DNA of 64,000 nucleotides. Source: Snodgrassella communis. Its GTDB lineage: Bacteria; Pseudomonadota; Gammaproteobacteria; Burkholderiales; Neisseriaceae. Of the stretch, positions 1 through 9,500 are shown piece after piece. The stretch spans positions 1-64,000 of the forward strand of contig NZ_CAJZCD010000008.1 in NCBI RefSeq assembly GCF_914768045.1, read 5' to 3'. The position numbers and the translations under genes were made by a program. The first letter of the stretch is position 1; every line of letters starts with the position of its first letter. The notes below the pieces were generated by a model. That model was not told the origin of the DNA, did not search any database, and saw only the letters and a program-made list of their open reading frames with translations.

Positions 1-714
1 TTCCAAGCGCTGGATATAACGCGGCAAAATAACCTGCGGAATCTTGGCGCGCTCCGCCTTGATCGCATCCAGCTTGGCCTTGTTTTTGCGGTAATCCGCC
101 ATGGATTTAATACTCGGCCGTGGTGTGCACAGTTTCTGGCTTTCGGCAAACTGCTTCCAGTACTCGCGCTGTTGCCCTTCTTCTATGGTGCCATAGGTGA
201 TAAATATCTGGTTGCACGCTAGGAAATGCACGGTGATATTGGCCACCTTGCCAAAATCATCACCGGCCGATGGCGGCGGTGGCGGTAAGGGGATATCGGC
301 GGAGTAGTATTCATTATAACTATCAATGATGCGCTCTTCCTTTTGATCTACATTTACACCCGGTAAATTTAATCCTCTCGGTCGCCAGCCCGGATAGGGT
401 AATAGTGTCCAAGAAATATGCATGGTCATACCCGGTGTCCATTTCGCCCGCAACGCCGCAGCACCACAAGTAGCCCCCCCCCCATAGCTTTTTTTACCGA
501 CTTCATAGTCATCAACGCCATTAGTACCTGGAATACAGCCGCCGCCAATACTGCCGCCATCCATGTTTTCATAGTTGTATTCATATGCCTTTACCGGCGC
601 AGCATACATGCGGTTTTTACCCGAGGTGATGCCAACAAAGGGCTCAAAACGGCTGGCACAACTACTCAGTTGCCATGCTGCCAGCAGCGCCAGCCCAATC
701 CATTTTTTGCTCAT
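1..714 (-). CDS. DUF3304-like lipoprotein, copy 1 (3' end outside window)
   Basis: The reading frame is open from an ATG at 714 to the window edge (238 codons). By alignment to the copy at 1143-1892, only about 11 codons and the stop are missing. The N-terminus is a lipoprotein signal peptide ending in a lipobox LSSC (Cys19), so an envelope lipoprotein is expected. The body has a Gly/Cys-rich stretch followed by a W-T-P-G segment, which resembles the DUF3304 lipoprotein family. That family often sits near type VI secretion effector genes; the family call is from memory. Both ends are nearly identical to copy 2, but residues of about 40-130 differ. A run of ten G on the coding strand (474-483) encodes three glycines and starts a fourth codon; the gene is in frame at this length. 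A role as an immunity lipoprotein is a guess. Confidence 0.7.
   Translation of the reverse strand, partial: MSKKWIGLALLAAWQLSSCASRFEPFVGITSGKNRMYAAPVKAYEYNYENMDGGSIGGGCIPGTNGVDDYEVGKKSYGGGATCGAAALRAKWTPGMTMHISWTLLPYPGWRPRGLNLPGVNVDQKEERIIDSYNEYYSADIPLPPPPPSAGDDFGKVANITVHFLACNQIFITYGTIEEGQQREYWKQFAESQKLCTPRPSIKSMADYRKNKAKLDAIKAERAKIPQVILPRYIQRLE
474..483. repeat. C10/G10 homopolymer inside lipoprotein copy 1
   Basis: Ten consecutive C on the + strand read as G10 in the lipoprotein gene, at codons of about 77-80. The paralogous site at 1652-1661 is interrupted (six C, A, five C). Neisseriaceae use poly-G tracts of this length for slipped-strand phase variation; application to this gene is inference. 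Confidence 0.85.
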
Positions 715-926
715 CTGTTCTGCCTTTCTTCTGTTTTTCAGGATTTATGCTATTTGTAATGCTTTTTCAGCAACTATTTTACTCAATATATCAAACAATT
801 TACATTGTGATGAGTCAAATATTCAGGTGATTGTTAATGATGGACATTGAATCGGCTGTTTAGTGCTTATTGGTGCCGTTAAAGAAAAAAATTGATTTTG
901 AGGATTTTCTGGATTTTTGGAATTTT

Positions 927-1124
927 TTAATTAAGGCCGCCGGGCTCAGTGGGGAATATTTTCGGCTTATGTGTTACCGGCCATTTGAACTCAATACTTT
1001 TACCAGGCAATAATTCTCCAAGCGTATCCCCGAGCGTTTCTTTAATTTCCTTGCCGGCATGTTCCAGCTCTTTACCTATTTTCTTGATGCTGTCGCCGAT
1101 TTTTTTGATTTGTTTACCCGCCAT
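927..1124 (-). CDS. small Lys/Glu-rich protein of unknown function
   Basis: A 65-residue protein starts 18 bases after the stop of lipoprotein copy 2, with a strong Shine-Dalgarno sequence AAGGAG six bases before its ATG. The first 35 residues are a charged amphipathic helix with a repeated IKKIG motif. The tail is Pro-rich (KWPVTHKPKIFPTEPGG). No signal peptide or membrane segment is visible. It lies between the two lipoprotein copies and has no counterpart after the second copy, where the equivalent spacer is only the shared TTAATTAA. It could be a whole small protein co-translated with the lipoprotein, or the remnant of a larger effector. I do not recognise the family. Confidence 0.55.
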   Translation of the reverse strand: MAGKQIKKIGDSIKKIGKELEHAGKEIKETLGDTLGELLPGKSIEFKWPVTHKPKIFPTEPGGLN

Positions 1125-1142
1125 TTTTCACTCCTTAACCAC

Positions 1143-1892
1143 TTATTTCTGGCTGCTCACTGGCAGCTTACCTTCTGCTTCCAAGCGCTGGATATAACGC
1201 GGTAAAATAACCTGCGGAATCTTAGCGCGCTCCGCCTTGATTGCATCCAGCTTGGCCTTGTTTTTGCGGTAATCCGCCATGGATTTAATGCTCGGCCGTG
1301 GTGTGCACAGTTTCTGGCTTTCGGCAAACTGCTTCCAGTACTCGCGCTGTTGTCCTTCTTCTATGGTGCCATAGGTGATAAATATCTGGTTGCACGCTAG
1401 GAAATGCACGGTGATATTGGCCACTTCGCCAAAATCATCACCGGCTGATGGCGGCGGTGGCGGTAAGGGGATATCAGTGGAATAGTATTCATTATACTGC
1501 TCAATAATATCTAATTCTTTATGATCAAGATTAAAACCCGGCAAATTTAATACTCTCGGTCGCCAGCCTGGATAGGGTAAAAGTTTCCAGGAAATATGCA
1601 TGGTCATACCCGGTGTCCATTTCGCCCGCAAAGCTGCCACTCCGCAGCTCCCCCCACCCCCATAGCGTTTTTTACCGACTTCATAGTCATCAACGCCATT
1701 GGTATTCGGAATACAGCCGCCGCCAATACTGCCACCACTCAGGTTTTCATAGTTGTATTCATATGCCTCTACCGGTGCGGCATACATGCGGTTTTTACCC
1801 GAGGTGACGCCAACAAAGGGCTCAAAACGGCTGGCACAGCTACTTAGTTGCCATGCTGCCAGCAGCGCCAGCCCAATCCATTTTTTGCTCAT
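1143..1892 (-). CDS. DUF3304-like lipoprotein, copy 2
   Basis: This complete 249-residue paralog of the gene at 1-714 has the same signal peptide and lipobox (Cys19). It also shares the Gly/Cys-rich segment (GGGGSCG), the W-T-P-G-M-T-M stretch, a poly-proline run (PPPPPP) near residue 150 and a Lys/Arg-rich C-terminus. The expected location is the membrane, as a lipoprotein facing the periplasm or the surface. The small gene at 927-1124 follows 18 bases downstream and is probably co-transcribed. The poly-G region is interrupted here, so this copy should be stable where copy 1 may switch. DUF3304 membership is from family memory. A link to a type VI effector or immunity module is plausible but not shown inside this window. 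Confidence 0.7.
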   Translation of the reverse strand: MSKKWIGLALLAAWQLSSCASRFEPFVGVTSGKNRMYAAPVEAYEYNYENLSGGSIGGGCIPNTNGVDDYEVGKKRYGGGGSCGVAALRAKWTPGMTMHISWKLLPYPGWRPRVLNLPGFNLDHKELDIIEQYNEYYSTDIPLPPPPPSAGDDFGEVANITVHFLACNQIFITYGTIEEGQQREYWKQFAESQKLCTPRPSIKSMADYRKNKAKLDAIKAERAKIPQVILPRYIQRLEAEGKLPVSSQK

Positions 1893-2278
1893 CTGTTCTG
1901 CCTTTCTTCTGTTTTTCAGGATATTTGTAATGCTTTTTCAGTAACTATTTTACTCAATATATCAAACAATTTACATTGTGATGAGTCAAATATTCAGGTG
2001 ATTGTTAATGATGGACATTGAATCGGCTGTTTAGTGCTTATGATGCCGTTAAAGAAAAAAATTGATTTTGAGGATTTTCTGGATTTTTGGGATTTTTTAA
2101 TTAACGACTTATTTCTGGTACAAAAATTTAGCCAGCTTGTGATTTAATCTAAATATATTCATATATAGGTAAATATAATATAATTTTAATTAAATTAGCA
2201 TTAGAGGTGTAAAAGCTATCTTCAAATAATTTGGCATATTGATAGCTAAAGGGCAATTTCAATTTAGAAGAGGAAAGA

Positions 2279-3208
2279 ATGACTACATACGGGCTTAAAC
2301 TTACAACACGTATCGGATTATTTCTTATCGCTTATACACCGATGTTTCTATGCCTTTCAATCTGGCAATTTTGCGAATATAGCAACTACCTGAGCTGGAC
2401 TAGCTGGAGTGCAGATTATATCACTCACACTTATCTGCACTATTTTGGCTTGGCTACCATTCTGCTATTTCTTGCGGTGATTGGTAGCCTTAATACTTAT
2501 TTTTATTTGAAAAAATTAAGCTATAAAAAAGAGTATTTCCCGAATAAAGTAACAATTTTGCAGATAAAAAATTTAAGCATGGTTGATCCCTCAATATTAA
2601 TCGTTATTTTTGGTTTTTATTGTGAAATTTTTAACAATACAAAATCAAAGCTACCATCTGTTCTTTTTTTAGCATTAGTATTGATACTTATATTTTATTA
2701 CTGGCCATTGCTCAAAGAAGCCAAGAAAGATGTTCAAATAGATGCAGAAGTTAAATCAAATAGAAAGCATATACCGTGGATAATTCGGATATGGCAAAAA
2801 AAACCGGATAAAAAACATGAAAAAAAATCAGAATTTGAGCAAAAAATGGACAGTTGGGGATTTGTATATCTAATATCATATGCTGTATTTACGCTACTAT
2901 TTGAATCGTCTTTAAATGAAAAATACATGTTTATGTATGTAATTGGTATGCTGGGATTGATGCTGGTTTATTGTCATAGCAAAATGCTGTTAATCAATCC
3001 TATACTTTTTTCAAAATATAATCTGTTTGAGGTCAAATATACAGATGGTAGGGCTGGTACAGAAAGCATTCGTTTACTAATAACGACTAAAGCTAGTCTG
3101 AAAGAAAAAGACATTATAAATATAGAAGATATCAGTAGTGAAATTGCCTATATTCCATCAGATAGCGGATTTGATAACCGGCATGATTCAGATTGCACCC
3201 ATAAATAG
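2279..3208 (+). CDS. polytopic membrane protein of unknown function
   Basis: A 309-residue protein with a good ribosome site (GAGGAA, 2268-2273) and an ATG start. It has about six hydrophobic segments, near residues 12-32, 55-78, 102-120, 126-146, 200-216 and 220-240. A basic cytoplasmic loop (about residues 160-195, many Lys) separates segments four and five. A hydrophilic tail of about 65 residues starts after an N-P-I-L-F-S motif. Base composition is AT-rich like the neighbouring defence genes and unlike the housekeeping genes. The pattern of TM helices, then NPxL and a short soluble tail, is loosely like small membrane proteins found in phage-defence loci (for example KwaA). I cannot confirm homology, and no KwaB-like partner is present. 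Confidence 0.6.
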   Translation: MTTYGLKLTTRIGLFLIAYTPMFLCLSIWQFCEYSNYLSWTSWSADYITHTYLHYFGLATILLFLAVIGSLNTYFYLKKLSYKKEYFPNKVTILQIKNLSMVDPSILIVIFGFYCEIFNNTKSKLPSVLFLALVLILIFYYWPLLKEAKKDVQIDAEVKSNRKHIPWIIRIWQKKPDKKHEKKSEFEQKMDSWGFVYLISYAVFTLLFESSLNEKYMFMYVIGMLGLMLVYCHSKMLLINPILFSKYNLFEVKYTDGRAGTESIRLLITTKASLKEKDIINIEDISSEIAYIPSDSGFDNRHDSDCTHK

Positions 3209-3630
3209 TATTTTTAAATCCATGTTATTTGTATACCTTGCACACAAATCTGCTAGGTTTAAACGCACAAAAGTAGCATGGCTTTATTTAAATTAGTCCT
3301 TTACTCTGATTATTTTCCTAATATGGGCAGCTAGCATTAAATGATTCAGCTCAAGCTAAAATTTAAGCACATGTACAGCGAGGTCATAAGTATTAGGCTT
3401 AATGATAAATTACTGCATAACTTTTTGCGCATAAGAAGCACACTACTGAGAATCAGTTGATGTTAATCTGTTAGCAGTCTAAGTTAAGAGCACAATACTG
3501 TAAACTTCACCATCCCAGTGACAACCGGTTACAAGTAAAATCACCAATAAAATAAGCTAACGTCCGGCTGCTAGCAAATCTCTGCAACGGTAAACATCAC
3601 ACTTGTGCTAAATAGCAAACTAATGCGGAA
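3209..3630. other. AT-rich spacer, no gene seen
   Basis: No convincing reading frame, hairpin or repeat was found here. It separates the membrane protein from a weak ORF and probably consists of decayed accessory DNA. Confidence 0.4.
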
Positions 3631-3912
3631 GTGCATAATAAACCAGCTATAATGTATTGCCGCCAGCCTAAGAACAGCCCAGCTATACTGCTCGAACAGA
3701 CTAGAGAGCTGGTGATTATTCAAGACAAAGAACACAGCGGCACAGAAAAAGCCCAAAAGCTCAAGCAGCATGAGCTTAACGCCATCATCGAATATTGTGA
3801 GAGTGCCAGCTACAATATTGATTTTCTTACCAGTACATTAGGTAAATTCCTGCTCGAACGCCTGCATATCCCCAGCCAAACCTTGCTGCTGGAGAATCAG
3901 GACATGCTTTAA
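3631..3912 (+). CDS. doubtful small ORF or gene remnant
   Basis: A GTG-initiated frame of 93 codons. GGAA abuts the start codon without normal spacing, so initiation is doubtful. The middle is Lys/Glu/Gln-rich and the C-terminal half looks helical (ALLERLHIP-like). The composition is somewhat more coding-like than the flanks. It may be the 3' part of a lost accessory gene. No family is recognised. Confidence 0.25.
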   Translation: MHNKPAIMYCRQPKNSPAILLEQTRELVIIQDKEHSGTEKAQKLKQHELNAIIEYCESASYNIDFLTSTLGKFLLERLHIPSQTLLLENQDML

Positions 3913-4503
3913 TTTCATCTGGAGTCGGTAATTTTGGGTCTTAAATGAACCGCTTTTGCTTGATTAATTTATTCAGGAATGGAAATGGATAATGTCAAAT
4001 TATATTCTTGTATCCAATTCAATGTGCGTTTTCTTGATTCACCATCTTTCTCTTTTTAGGGTTAAATTTACCTTGCCTCTTAAAAAATTTGTATAAAGTT
4101 AGTGTAGCCTATCTAGACCTTGAGCTTTGGCCTCTCAATTAATTTTTGCTGCCTTTGCAAATTTTGTTCATCAGTTGAAGCGCGAAAATAAATTCTGACT
4201 GTTTTGCTTATATTAGTTCTTTGTTTTATTTTAAAATCCAATATATTATACTACTACTTTATAAGTCAAGATATTTGTTACTATATTTTAAATACGCATA
4301 CAATATAAAAAAATTGTTTTGTACAGAATGTTTTATGGGTATACTTAAAAGGTAGTAGCAACATTTTAATTAATAATATATTCAATAAATTTAAATAATA
4401 AATATGAAAGAGCATGTTTGAGAATATGCTTGTATTTCATAAAGGATTATCTAATTATTCCAGAGGTATGCCTGTTAAAAAAACTCACTGAAGGAAAACA
4501 GAA
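3913..4503. other. AT-rich region upstream of the CBASS-like genes
   Basis: No reading frame is supported. The last 300 bases are very AT-rich and probably hold the promoter of the following operon; a TATACT at 4340-4345 is a possible -10 element with only a poor -35. An AAGGA at 4491-4495 is the ribosome site for the TTG start at 4504. Confidence 0.4.
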
Positions 4504-5817
4504 TTGAGCACTTGTAAAATATTTTCGCAATTTGTACAGAATTTATTCATACAAAATATTGAAACTATCAGCACACGCTATGGTGAGCTTACAACAGCAC
4601 TCAACAGACAATTTCGAGATACAGATTCAAAGACGGCAAATACGCTTCAGGTGGGATCTTTTGGTCGAAAAACGGGTATTAATAATATTTCTGACTTGGA
4701 TATGCTCTACATTATGCCTGAATCCAAATGGAAAAATTACAACACATCTGGTGGTCAATTAAAGCTTTTGCAAGATACGAAAGAGGCAATTTCCAAACGC
4801 TATCCAAAAACTAAGGTTCAAGTTGATCGTCTTGTGGTAACTGTCACTTATACGAATTTCCATATCGAAGTGCAGCCTGTTTTTGAACAAGATGATGGGA
4901 GTTACAAATATCCTGATACCAAGAATGGTGGTAGTTGGAAATTTACCAAACCAAAGGAAGAAATGGAGGCAGTTAACAGTCTGAATAAGGAAAAAAATTT
5001 AAATTTAAAACGATTATGCAAAATGGTACGTGCATGGAAAAATAAACATGGCATTGAGATGGGTGGTTTGCTCATCGATACACTAGCTTATAACTTTCTT
5101 ACTTCCACTCCTGAGTATGACGATAAAAGCTATTCTGACTACGACTGTCTAAGCCGTGATTTCTTTAAATATATTTCTGAACTTCCAGATCAAAAAGAAT
5201 ATGCTGCTCCGGGAAGTAGACAACGAGTAAAAGTAAAGAAAAAATTCCAACAACGAGCAAAGAAGGCTTATGAGCTTTGCCTCAAAGCGATTGAAGCAGA
5301 GGAAAAAAATAATAACGTTAATGAAAAATGGAAAGCCGTTTATGGAAGACCATTCCCAGCAGCACAGGAACAAATCTCTAAAGCTTCTATTTCACAAACC
5401 CAGATCACAACTGAAGAGTTTATTGAAGATAAATTCCCTGTTGATATATGTTGTCAAGTAAAAATTGACTGCGAAGTCACCCAAAACGGTTTTCGCAAAT
5501 TCTTGCTCCGCGATATGTTGGAAATGAGAATTCCACTGAAAGCAAAGAAAAAACTTAAATTTCGTGTTTCTGAATGGCCACAAGTAGAAGAGCCTTTTCA
5601 GATTTACTGGAAAGTTTTAAATAGGGGAGAAGAAGCGCAACGTCGAAATTGTGTTCGTGGCCAGATCGTGTTAGACAGTGGTCAACGAGTGAAGGAAGAA
5701 AGCAGCGACTTCCAAGGAGATCATGTAGTTGAATGCTATCTTGTCAAAAATAATATCGTTGTTGCTAAAGACAGAATACACGTTCCAATAGTGGCAGATG
5801 GAAGCGATTATGACTGA
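4504..5817 (+). CDS. CBASS-type cyclic oligonucleotide synthase (SMODS) with C-terminal AGS-C-like domain
   Basis: A 437-residue cGAS/DncV-like nucleotidyltransferase. The polymerase-beta core has GSFGRKTG at residues 51-58, the catalytic pair D64-x-D66, and a third acidic residue E122 in the strand HIEVQP. An OAS1-like helical part follows (about 150-290). The last 130 residues are beta-rich (VDICCQVKI, then repeated strands ending in RIHVPIV) and fit the AGS-C sensor domain fused to many SMODS enzymes. Such enzymes make a cyclic di- or trinucleotide on phage infection that switches on a linked effector. The start is TTG with AAGGA eight bases upstream. The next gene, a SLATT membrane protein, overlaps the end. 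No Cap2/Cap3 ubiquitin-like accessory genes are present. The nucleotide product cannot be read from the sequence. Confidence 0.85.
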   Translation: MSTCKIFSQFVQNLFIQNIETISTRYGELTTALNRQFRDTDSKTANTLQVGSFGRKTGINNISDLDMLYIMPESKWKNYNTSGGQLKLLQDTKEAISKRYPKTKVQVDRLVVTVTYTNFHIEVQPVFEQDDGSYKYPDTKNGGSWKFTKPKEEMEAVNSLNKEKNLNLKRLCKMVRAWKNKHGIEMGGLLIDTLAYNFLTSTPEYDDKSYSDYDCLSRDFFKYISELPDQKEYAAPGSRQRVKVKKKFQQRAKKAYELCLKAIEAEEKNNNVNEKWKAVYGRPFPAAQEQISKASISQTQITTEEFIEDKFPVDICCQVKIDCEVTQNGFRKFLLRDMLEMRIPLKAKKKLKFRVSEWPQVEEPFQIYWKVLNRGEEAQRRNCVRGQIVLDSGQRVKEESSDFQGDHVVECYLVKNNIVVAKDRIHVPIVADGSDYD

Positions 5818-6382
5818 TAATGAAAAAATTCTTGAAGGACAATTACGCGAGTGTTATGGGCGAGTTATATATTCTCATAAGACACACGAAAAATGTGCGG
5901 ATATGCTTTTTAAACGCGACAAAGTGATAAAACTTTGCCAAATAGTCCTTTCAGCTTTCGTGACAGGTGGATTGGTGATAGCATTTTTTGATTTTAGCGT
6001 AATGGCTGAATATAAGAAGTGTGGTACATTTTTAGCAGCAGTGTTGTCTACAATTTTGCTTGCCCTCAACTCTTACACTAAAGACTACGATCTCGGCGAA
6101 ATTGCCCAAAAACATCGACAGGCAGGAGCTGAGTTGTGGATCATCCGTGAGAAATATCTCTCTCTCTTAATAGATCTACGCATGGGTGCTGTATCAATTG
6201 ACGTTCTTCGCATTCAAAGAGACAAGCTTGCAACAAAGTTATACGCTGCCTATATTGGTGCTCCCAGCACAAATCACAAAGCTTACCTGGAAGCTCAAAA
6301 AGCATTGAAAAAACTTGAAGATATGACTTTCTCTGATGATGAGATAGATGCTTTTCTTCCTAAAGAGTTGAGAAGAAAGTAA
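5810..6382 (+). CDS. SLATT-domain two-TM membrane effector
   Basis: A 190-residue protein with an acidic N-terminus, a basic helical stretch, two TM helices (about 40-60 and 71-88) and a long helical C-terminal half. This is the layout of SLATT (SMODS and SLOG-associating two-TM effector) domains. In CBASS these proteins are thought to act on the inner membrane after binding the cyclic nucleotide and so cause abortive infection. I prefer the ATG at 5810, with GGAAG five bases upstream and an ATGACTGA overlap with the synthase stop. An in-frame ATG at 5798 has no ribosome site. The overlap implies translational coupling with the synthase. A strong hairpin terminator follows at 6504. Confidence 0.8.
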   Translation: MTDNEKILEGQLRECYGRVIYSHKTHEKCADMLFKRDKVIKLCQIVLSAFVTGGLVIAFFDFSVMAEYKKCGTFLAAVLSTILLALNSYTKDYDLGEIAQKHRQAGAELWIIREKYLSLLIDLRMGAVSIDVLRIQRDKLATKLYAAYIGAPSTNHKAYLEAQKALKKLEDMTFSDDEIDAFLPKELRRK

Positions 6383-6503
6383 TTATTATGGATCATCTAA
6401 TTGTAACTATGGGGTATATACAATTCAAATTCATTATTATGTGAAAAATTCAAATATTTGCCTTATCTATTCTTATCAAAGAATATAGTTAATTATATTG
6501 TAT

Positions 6504-6544
6504 AAGAAGATTTTTAATATTTTAATTATTAAAAATCTTCTTTT
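6504..6544. terminator. bidirectional terminator between CBASS-like genes and oxidoreductase
   Basis: A perfect 15-base-pair stem (6504-6518 with 528-542 of the same kb, i.e. 6528-6542) encloses a 9-base loop. A T run follows on the + strand and A-rich sequence precedes it. It serves the converging operons. Confidence 0.8.
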
Positions 6545-6576
6545 ATAAATTATTAAATTTTATTTATTTTAATAGT

Positions 6577-9500
6577 TTACAACAACACTTTTTCAATCCC
6601 CCCATTACTGGCTTTCTTCACAAATTCTTCCTGCCAGTTTTCACCCAGTATATGCTTGGCCATTTCAATCACGACATAATCGGCTTTGATATTGGTGTCG
6701 TCGCTGTAGCGGCTGAGGCCTTGCAGGCAGGCGGGGCAGCTGGTGAGGATTTTTACTGGTTCGCCCTGCGGTAGTTTGGCTTTGCCTTTTTCGATTTCTT
6801 CCTGTTTACGGAAGCGTACTTGGGTGGCGATATCGGGGCGGTTGACGGCAAACATGCCGGATTCGCCGCAGCAGCGGTCGGACAGGGGCACGTTTTGTCC
6901 CATCAGCTCGTTAACTACTTTGATTGGCTGGGTGGTTTTGATGGGTGTGTGGCAGGGGTCGTGGTACAGGTATTGCTGGCCTTTGATGCCATCCAGTTTC
7001 AGGCCTTTTTCCAGCAGGTATTCATGGATATCGAGTATACGGCAGCCGGGGAAAATTTTATCGAAATGGTAATCTGTAAGCTGGTCGTAGCAGGTGCCGC
7101 AGCTTACAACTACGGTTTTGATATCCAGATAGTTGAGGGTATTGGCTACGCGGTGGAACAGGACGCGGTTGTCCATGGTGATTTGGTCACCTTTGTCTTT
7201 GTTGCCGCCGGCGGTTTGCGGGTAGCCGCAGCACAGGTAGCCCGGTGGCAGTACGGTTTGTACGCCTACATGCCACAGCATGGCTTGTGTGGCCAGACCA
7301 ATTTGGCTAAACAGGCGTTCGGAGCCACAGCCGGGGAAGTAGAAGACGGCTTCGGCTTCTTCGCTTACCTGTGGATTGCGGATAATCGGTACGGTGGTGT
7401 TGTCTTCGATATTCAGCAGTGCGCGGGCGGTTTTAATGGGTACGTGGCGCGGCAGTGGGCGGTTGATGAAGTGGACGATTTGTTCGCGGATTTCCGGTTT
7501 GCCGGTGGTGGCACGCGGGGCAGTTTTCTGGCGTTTGAGCCAGCCAAGGCTGAAGTGTTTGCCCATTTTATAGCCCCAGTTTTGCATGGCAAAACCTGTT
7601 TTGATGATGCTAAGACGCAGGGCTTTGATGGTTCTGGGATCGGTGGCGTTGAGGAAAGCCATGCCCATGTAGACGGTGGGATTGAATTTCTTTTTACCAG
7701 CTTTACGCAGGTAGTTGCGCATGGCTACGGTTACGTCGCCGAAGTCGATTTTTACTGGGCAGGGCTTGATGCAGCGGTGGCATACGGTGCAGTGGTCGGC
7801 CACGCTGTTGAGTTCGTCGAAGTGTTTCAGGGAAACGCCGCGGCGGGTCTGTTCTTCGTACAGGAAAGCTTCGGTAAGCAAGCCTACGCCGAGGATTTTG
7901 TTGCGTGGGGAATAGAGCAGGTTGGCGCGCGGTACATGAGTACTGCACACGGGTTTGCATTTGCCGCAGCGCAGGCAGTCTTTGATGGCATGGGCGATTT
8001 TGCCCAGCTCGGATTGCTCCATGATTAAAGATTCTACGCCTAGCAGCTCGAAGGAGGGGGTATAGGCTTTATCGAGGTTGGCGCCGGGCATCAGTTTGCC
8101 ACGGTTGAAATGGCCGTGTGGGTCTACTTGTTGTTTGTAGTCCCAGTAGGGCTGCATTTCGGCTGCGGTAAGGTAGTTGATTTTGGTGATGCCGATGCCG
8201 TGTTCGCCGGAAATCACGCCGTTTAGGCTGCGCGCCAGTGCCATGATGCGGTCTACGGCGTGGTGAGCGGTTTGCAGCATGTCGTAGTCGTCTGAATTCA
8301 CAGGGATATTGGTGTGGACGTTGCCATCACCGGCATGCATGTGCAGGGCGACGAAGACGCGGCCGCGGATGATGTGGCGGTGGATCTGGTCGAGTTTTTC
8401 CAGAATCAGGGTATCGGTTTTGCCGCTGAAAATTTCTGCCAGTGGCTGCATGATGTCGCGTTTGACGGATACACGCAGGTGGAAATCACGCATGGCGATA
8501 AAGCAGCTTTGTTCGCCTGCCGGTTCGTTGTCTTCGAGTTGTTGCGGGAATTGTTTGAGGTAGTCGGCCAGTGGGGCATCAAGGTGGCTGAGCAGCCAAG
8601 TCCAACGGGTTTGGATGGCGGTAATGTGATTTAGTGCATGTTGTTTGCGTGAGCCAAGTAATTCGGTGCTGGGCAGGTCGGTGTCGAGTTTGTCTACCGG
8701 CAGTTTGGTTTGCAGGTAGTCGATGATGGCGGCACATAAGGCCAGTTTATTCTGGATGGACAGTTCGATGTTGATGCGTTCGATGCCATCGGAGTAGCTG
8801 CCAAGTTGTTCGAGTGGGATAACGACGTCTTCGTTGATTTTAAAGGCGTTGGTATGGCGGGCAATGGCGGCGGTACGGGAGCGGTCGAGCCAGAAGGCTT
8901 TGCGTGCTTCGGGAGTAATGGCGATAAAGCCTTCACCACAGCGGGCATTGGCCAGGCGCACGATATGGGCTGCGGCGGCCTGTACTTCGTTTTCGTCGTC
9001 GGCAACGATGTCGGCGAGTAGTACCATTTTCGGGCGGCCTTTGCCGGCTGCCTTGGTGGCGTAGCCGACGGCGCGCACGTAGCGCCAGTCCAGATGCTCC
9101 AGACCCGCTAGTTTGACGGTTGGGTGGTTGAGCATGTAGTTGCGTACTTCGACGATGGACGGGGTGGCGTTGGCTACGGTGCCAAAAAATTCCATGCATA
9201 CGGTACGGGTGTATTTGGGCATGCGGTGCAGTACGAAGGCGGCGGAGGTGATGATGCCGTCGGTGCCTTCTTTTTGCACACCTGGCACGCCGGCAAGGAA
9301 TTTATCGGTAACGTCTTTGCCCAGACCTACTTTGCGGAATCGCTGCCCGGGTACTTCGAGGCGTTCGGTGTTGATGATGGAATAGCCGTCGTCATCTAGT
9401 GTGTGTATGTCGAAGATGGCGGTGGTTTCGTCGTGGATTTTGCCAAAATTGTGGCGCACGCGCTCGATTTTCAGCCATTGTCCCTGTGGGTTGACCATTT

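Larger units (their letters stand above)
1..2106. repeat. tandem duplication of lipoprotein gene plus upstream region
   Basis: Sequence from position 1 to about 930 repeats at about 1179 to 2106 with a constant offset of 1178 bases and no net insertion or deletion in the coding part. The upstream segments (715-930 and 1893-2106) are almost identical and both end in TTAATTAA. Directly after the second one, at 2107-2118, lies a 12-base match to the last codons of the lipoprotein gene (compare 1140-1151). This suggests that a third copy was once present. Confidence 0.8.

Noticed and set aside
6820-8028. Long + strand frame of 402 codons opposite the oxidoreductase gene
   Set aside because: It is antisense to the strongly conserved Fe-S/CCG region of the minus-strand gene, has no ribosome site, and is a shadow of biased codon use.
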